Origin: an uncultured Eubacteriales bacterium
GTDB lineage: Bacteria > Bacillota > Clostridia > Christensenellales > CAG-917
Reading direction: 5' to 3'
Assembly: GCA_900549225.1 (NCBI GenBank)
Contig: URNP01000001.1
Coordinates: 61,566 to 125,565, forward strand
Length of the DNA stretch: 64,000 bases
In this document: piece by piece, positions 61,263 through 64,000 of the stretch
How positions within the stretch are numbered: position 1 is the first letter of the stretch
How the letters are laid out: each line of letters begins with the position of its first letter
Translations under genes and position numbers: made by a program
The notes under the pieces: model-generated
The model's database searches: none
What the model was told of the DNA's origin: nothing
What the model saw: the letters and a program-made list of their open reading frames with translations, nothing else

Positions 61263-62039
61263 ATGTCGCTCAAATTAGTGTCGCTTGCAAGCGGAAGCAA
61301 GGGCAACGCAACGCTCATATTGTCAAACTCGACGGCAATTTTGGTTGACGCAGGCGTGTCTTATTCCCGTATATCGAGCGAACTATCGGATTTCGGCTTG
61401 AAACCGAGCGACCTTGACGGCGTGGTGATAACCCACGAGCACAGCGACCATATCGCAGGGCTTTGCAAGTTGTCGCCGTACACAAAAGTTTACGCGCATC
61501 CTCTCACGCAGCGTGCCGTATGCCAAAAAGCAGACGTCAAAAATATGATCGACGTGCCCGATTACGAGGGCGGATTCAAGATAGGAGATATAAACGTCGA
61601 ACCGTTCAGAATCCCGCACGATGCGGCGTATCCGCTTGCGTATACGTTCGATTGCGAAGGCGCAAGATGCAGCGTGGCAACCGATATCGGCATGCCCACC
61701 AAAGGCGTGGTGCGCAACGTAAAAGACAGCGAAGTCGTTTTGCTCGAGGCAAATCACGACCTCGAAATGCTCAAAAACGGCAAATATCCGCCTATGCTCA
61801 AAGCAAGGATTTTGTCGAATACGGGGCATCTTTGCAACGACGCAACCGCAAGAATCGCGTCCATACTGTGCGACGATTCGCGCATAAAACAACTCGTTTT
61901 AGGGCATATAAGCGAAAACAACAACACGGAACAAAAAGCGTACGACGCAGTCGAGCGCGTCCTCAAAGAAAAGAAAAGCGACATAGAGTTGTACGTCGCT
62001 CATCAATCGAGAAGAAGCGAGGTTTTTGAAATATTATGA
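61263..62039 (+). CDS. walJ: WalJ/YycJ-type metallo-beta-lactamase-fold hydrolase
   Basis: 258 residues. The MBL-fold metal site THEHSDHIAG (His-x-His-x-Asp-His) sits near residue 58-67, with the conserved N-terminal LASGSKGNATLI and the later VATDIGMPTKG. The length and SGSKGN start match WalJ (YycJ), a nuclease-like protein of Firmicutes usually next to the WalKR system and linked to cell division or DNA repair. Here no walKR is nearby. AGAGGAAA gives the ribosome site. It overlaps the following protease gene by 4 nt. Confidence 0.9.
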   Translation: MSLKLVSLASGSKGNATLILSNSTAILVDAGVSYSRISSELSDFGLKPSDLDGVVITHEHSDHIAGLCKLSPYTKVYAHPLTQRAVCQKADVKNMIDVPDYEGGFKIGDINVEPFRIPHDAAYPLAYTFDCEGARCSVATDIGMPTKGVVRNVKDSEVVLLEANHDLEMLKNGKYPPMLKARILSNTGHLCNDATARIASILCDDSRIKQLVLGHISENNNTEQKAYDAVERVLKEKKSDIELYVAHQSRRSEVFEIL

Positions 62040-63124
62040 GAAAAACCGTTGGCGCAAGCGAAAGTTCGTCAATATATCTTATGGGAATATGCGCAGGCAG
62101 TTTGCTTTCGCTGTTTTTGTCGCTTGCACTTCGCTCGACGGACGCTACGCTTGACGGAATGAGCGTGTACAGTTGGTGCGGATATGCGATTATGCAAATC
62201 GGCTTTATCGCAACCGTTTTTATATTCTCTGCGGTGCGCAAAATCGACGTCGTCAGCGTTGCAAAACTCAAAGGCAAACTCAACGTTTTGCAAATCGCAG
62301 TGCTTCCTTTCATCGCAATTGCAACCATACTCGTGTTTTTGCCGCTCGCAAATGCGTGGACTGCGTTTTTGGGCGTAATCGGTTATCACGGTCCGGGCGT
62401 ATCTATGCCCGAGTTTTCAAACGTCGGCTTTTATTTTCTTGCGCTCTTCGTGCTCGCAATTATGCCTGCGATAGGCGAGGAGTTTTTTATGAGAGGAATG
62501 GTTTTTCCCGGTCTTGCCACTCGCAACGTTTGGTTCGGTGCGCTTATGTCGGGACTGTTTTTCTCGCTTATGCACGCAAACCCCGTGCAAACCGTGCATC
62601 AATTCGGACTCGGCGTAGTTTTGGCGCTCGTGGTTGCGTTATCGGGCTCTGTATGGGCAGGCGTAATCGTGCATTTCTTCAACAATTTCATCTCTATTAC
62701 GCTCACGGCATATCTTCCGCAGGTTGACGAAATATACGAAAAACTCGGCTATTATAATTGGCTTACGGGTGCGGCAAGCGTAATCGTCGGACTCGTGCTT
62801 CTCGTTTGTTTGCTTTATCTGTTTTATAGGGCAGGTGCAATGCGCAAACGTGGCGGTTTCGTGAGCAACGTATACGAAGAGGACGGTTTCACCATAGTTG
62901 CGACGTCAAATGCCAAAGCGGAAAAACGAAACGTACTCGTTGGAATGTTCCGCTTTATTAAATCGCTCTTTACCAAGCAAGGCTGGAGCAGAATCCGCTA
63001 TGAACTCGAAGAGAGCAACGGGGTCGAGTATATCGGCAAAAATCAGAGCATGGCAGGCGTGTGGATTGCGCTTGCGCTCGTGTGCGCCTATTGGCTGTAC
63101 GGGCTGATCGTGGGGTTGATATGA
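62036..63124 (+). CDS. CPBP-family intramembrane metalloprotease
   Basis: 362 residues with about eight hydrophobic helices. The CPBP (Abi, Rce1-like) motifs are present: EEFFMRG (EExxxR), FSLMHANPVQ (FxxxH) and HFFNNF (HxxxN) in the expected order. These enzymes cleave membrane substrates such as prenylated or bacteriocin-type peptides, or serve in immunity. The C-terminal 90 residues after the last motif are charged, with a further hydrophobic helix at the end. It overlaps walJ (ATGA) at its start and a second CPBP gene at its end (ATGA), so the three are coupled. Confidence 0.9.
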   Translation: MRKTVGASESSSIYLMGICAGSLLSLFLSLALRSTDATLDGMSVYSWCGYAIMQIGFIATVFIFSAVRKIDVVSVAKLKGKLNVLQIAVLPFIAIATILVFLPLANAWTAFLGVIGYHGPGVSMPEFSNVGFYFLALFVLAIMPAIGEEFFMRGMVFPGLATRNVWFGALMSGLFFSLMHANPVQTVHQFGLGVVLALVVALSGSVWAGVIVHFFNNFISITLTAYLPQVDEIYEKLGYYNWLTGAASVIVGLVLLVCLLYLFYRAGAMRKRGGFVSNVYEEDGFTIVATSNAKAEKRNVLVGMFRFIKSLFTKQGWSRIRYELEESNGVEYIGKNQSMAGVWIALALVCAYWLYGLIVGLI

Positions 63125-64000
63125 CGAAGAGGGCGAGCGTAGGCTGGATATATTTTATCGTGGTGCTATGCACGCTTTTGTTGCGTATCGCCTCGTCTTT
63201 GGATATTTATTCCGCGCTTAATATCGCAGATTCCGATGCGTTTTTCACTTGCGTCGTGCAGATTGCGATTTTCGCATTTTTGAGTTTGTTTTTGTATTCT
63301 CTCGGCGCAAAAGGCAGAGGTGAGCGTGCAAAAGACGTCTTTTCAGACTTTGGATTCACCAAAATATCCGCAAAAAATTGGCTTTTGATCATCCCTATGT
63401 GCGTGTGTGCGATTGCGGTATCGATCGGCATCTCGTTCGTTTGGCAATTTGCACTCAGAATGATGGGATTCACGCACGTTTCCTCTAGCACGGATTATTC
63501 GGGACTCGACGTGCTGTTCAAGGAACTATTCTTGGTTGCGGTGCTTCCCGGCGTTTGTGAGGAAATAGCACACAGAGGTCTTATCCGCGCAGGCTACAGA
63601 GAATGCAAGTGGAAGTACGTTCTCGTTTCCGCACTCTTGTTTTCGCTTATGCATCAGAATATCGTGCAAACGGGCTACACGTTCTTCTTCGGCGCAACGC
63701 TTGCGCTTATAACCTATTACACGGGTTCGATATGGGGCGGAATCATCATACACTTTGCCAACAACGCCTACAGCGTGATATCGGGGTACGCCTCGCAAAA
63801 CGGCGGAATATTCGGCTTTATCGCAACGGCGGAAAACTGGTTTTATTCCTCAAATCTCGGCTTTGCCGTGGCGGCGGCAATCGTGGTGGTTTGCGCGTGT
63901 TTGCTCGTGCTGTTTTTCTTCATTATGCGCAAAGACGCACAGAAGAAAGAACGCATATCGAGCGTGCCCTTTGAAAGTGCGTCGGACGCTCTTCCGCTCC
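63121..64000 (+). CDS. Second CPBP-family intramembrane protease (runs off the window)
   Basis: The frame opens at ATG 63121 inside the stop of the previous gene and stays open to the right edge (293 codons), so the C-terminus is missing. Several hydrophobic helices are visible. Motifs: CEEIAHRGLI (EExxxR), FSLMHQNIVQ (FxxxH) and HFANNAY (HxxxN), all intact. It is the tandem neighbour of the preceding CPBP protease and diverged from it, so a duplication with different substrates is likely. Confidence 0.88.
   Translation, partial: MTKRASVGWIYFIVVLCTLLLRIASSLDIYSALNIADSDAFFTCVVQIAIFAFLSLFLYSLGAKGRGERAKDVFSDFGFTKISAKNWLLIIPMCVCAIAVSIGISFVWQFALRMMGFTHVSSSTDYSGLDVLFKELFLVAVLPGVCEEIAHRGLIRAGYRECKWKYVLVSALLFSLMHQNIVQTGYTFFFGATLALITYYTGSIWGGIIIHFANNAYSVISGYASQNGGIFGFIATAENWFYSSNLGFAVAAAIVVVCACLLVLFFFIMRKDAQKKERISSVPFESASDALPL

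Noticed and set aside
1..64000. tRNA, rRNA, CRISPR, prophage or complete insertion sequence
   Set aside because: No cloverleaf with conserved T-arm, no rRNA segments, no regularly spaced direct repeats, no phage structural genes and no transposase were seen on either strand.

Overview
This window is 64 kb of chromosome from a strictly anaerobic, Gram-positive-type bacterium, most likely an uncultured gut member of class Clostridia. The case rests on gene content: two-subunit transketolase, type III glutamine synthetase, formate-tetrahydrofolate ligase, anaerobic ribonucleotide reductase (NrdD), pyruvate:ferredoxin oxidoreductase, the ecfA1-ecfA2-ecfT-truA order, a Veg protein divergent from a SipL-like DUF3794/LysM protein (a sporulation hint), many lipoproteins with a Firmicutes-style lipobox, strong GGAGG ribosome sites and TTGACA-17-TATAAT promoters. 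A Christensenellales-like lineage would fit, but I cannot prove the genus. I see no tRNA, rRNA, CRISPR array, complete insertion sequence or prophage.

Layout. 0-7.8 kb: membrane and lipoproteins of unknown role, a degenerate membrane-embedded M28-like peptidase and an orphan PTS-IIC-like permease. 7.9-12.5 kb: a two-component system, a HAD phosphatase and two small-family membrane proteins. 12.7-15.2 kb: fhs and dapB. 15.2-19 kb: an ECF-type sigma factor with a putative membrane anti-sigma, then an AT-rich stretch with a papain-like secreted peptidase and lipoproteins. 19-26.2 kb: transketolase, glnN, purB and purA. 26.2-27.4 kb: a long palindromic element, two XRE regulators and a divergent 52-residue gene. 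27.5-31.9 kb: a HAD hydrolase, then a thioredoxin-reductase-like flavoprotein and NrdD with a fused glutaredoxin-like domain, preceded by tandem NrdR-type boxes. 32-34.1 kb: veg and the SipL-like gene. 34.2-37 kb: an AT-rich islet with an XRE regulator, paired operators and four unknown or YbjN-like genes. 37.1-40.1 kb: an RsgI-like lipoprotein divergent from an ECF sigma/membrane partner pair. 40.4-48.2 kb: a large repeat lipoprotein, a TetR-ABC exporter operon with a frameshifted chloramphenicol-acetyltransferase-like gene, and a BspA-type leucine-rich-repeat lipoprotein. 48.3-52.8 kb: PFOR and a lipoprotein. 53-58.2 kb: ECF transporter core, truA and glnS. 58.3-64 kb: a zinc-ribbon protein, two paralogous membrane proteins, a WalJ-type metallo-hydrolase and two CPBP membrane proteases.

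How parts may work together: pyruvate oxidation by PFOR yields reduced ferredoxin. The TrxB-like protein lacks the usual NADPH motifs and may take electrons from ferredoxin, passing them to the glutaredoxin-like tail of NrdD; this chain is an inference. fhs feeds one-carbon units to purine synthesis, and purB and purA make AMP. The two most distinctive signals are (i) at least six genes whose sigma-A -10 box ends only 6-9 nt before the ATG with no ribosome site, implying leaderless mRNAs, and (ii) the NrdD/TrxB-like/NrdR-box locus. The islet at 34.2-37 kb is the best candidate for an undescribed multi-gene system.
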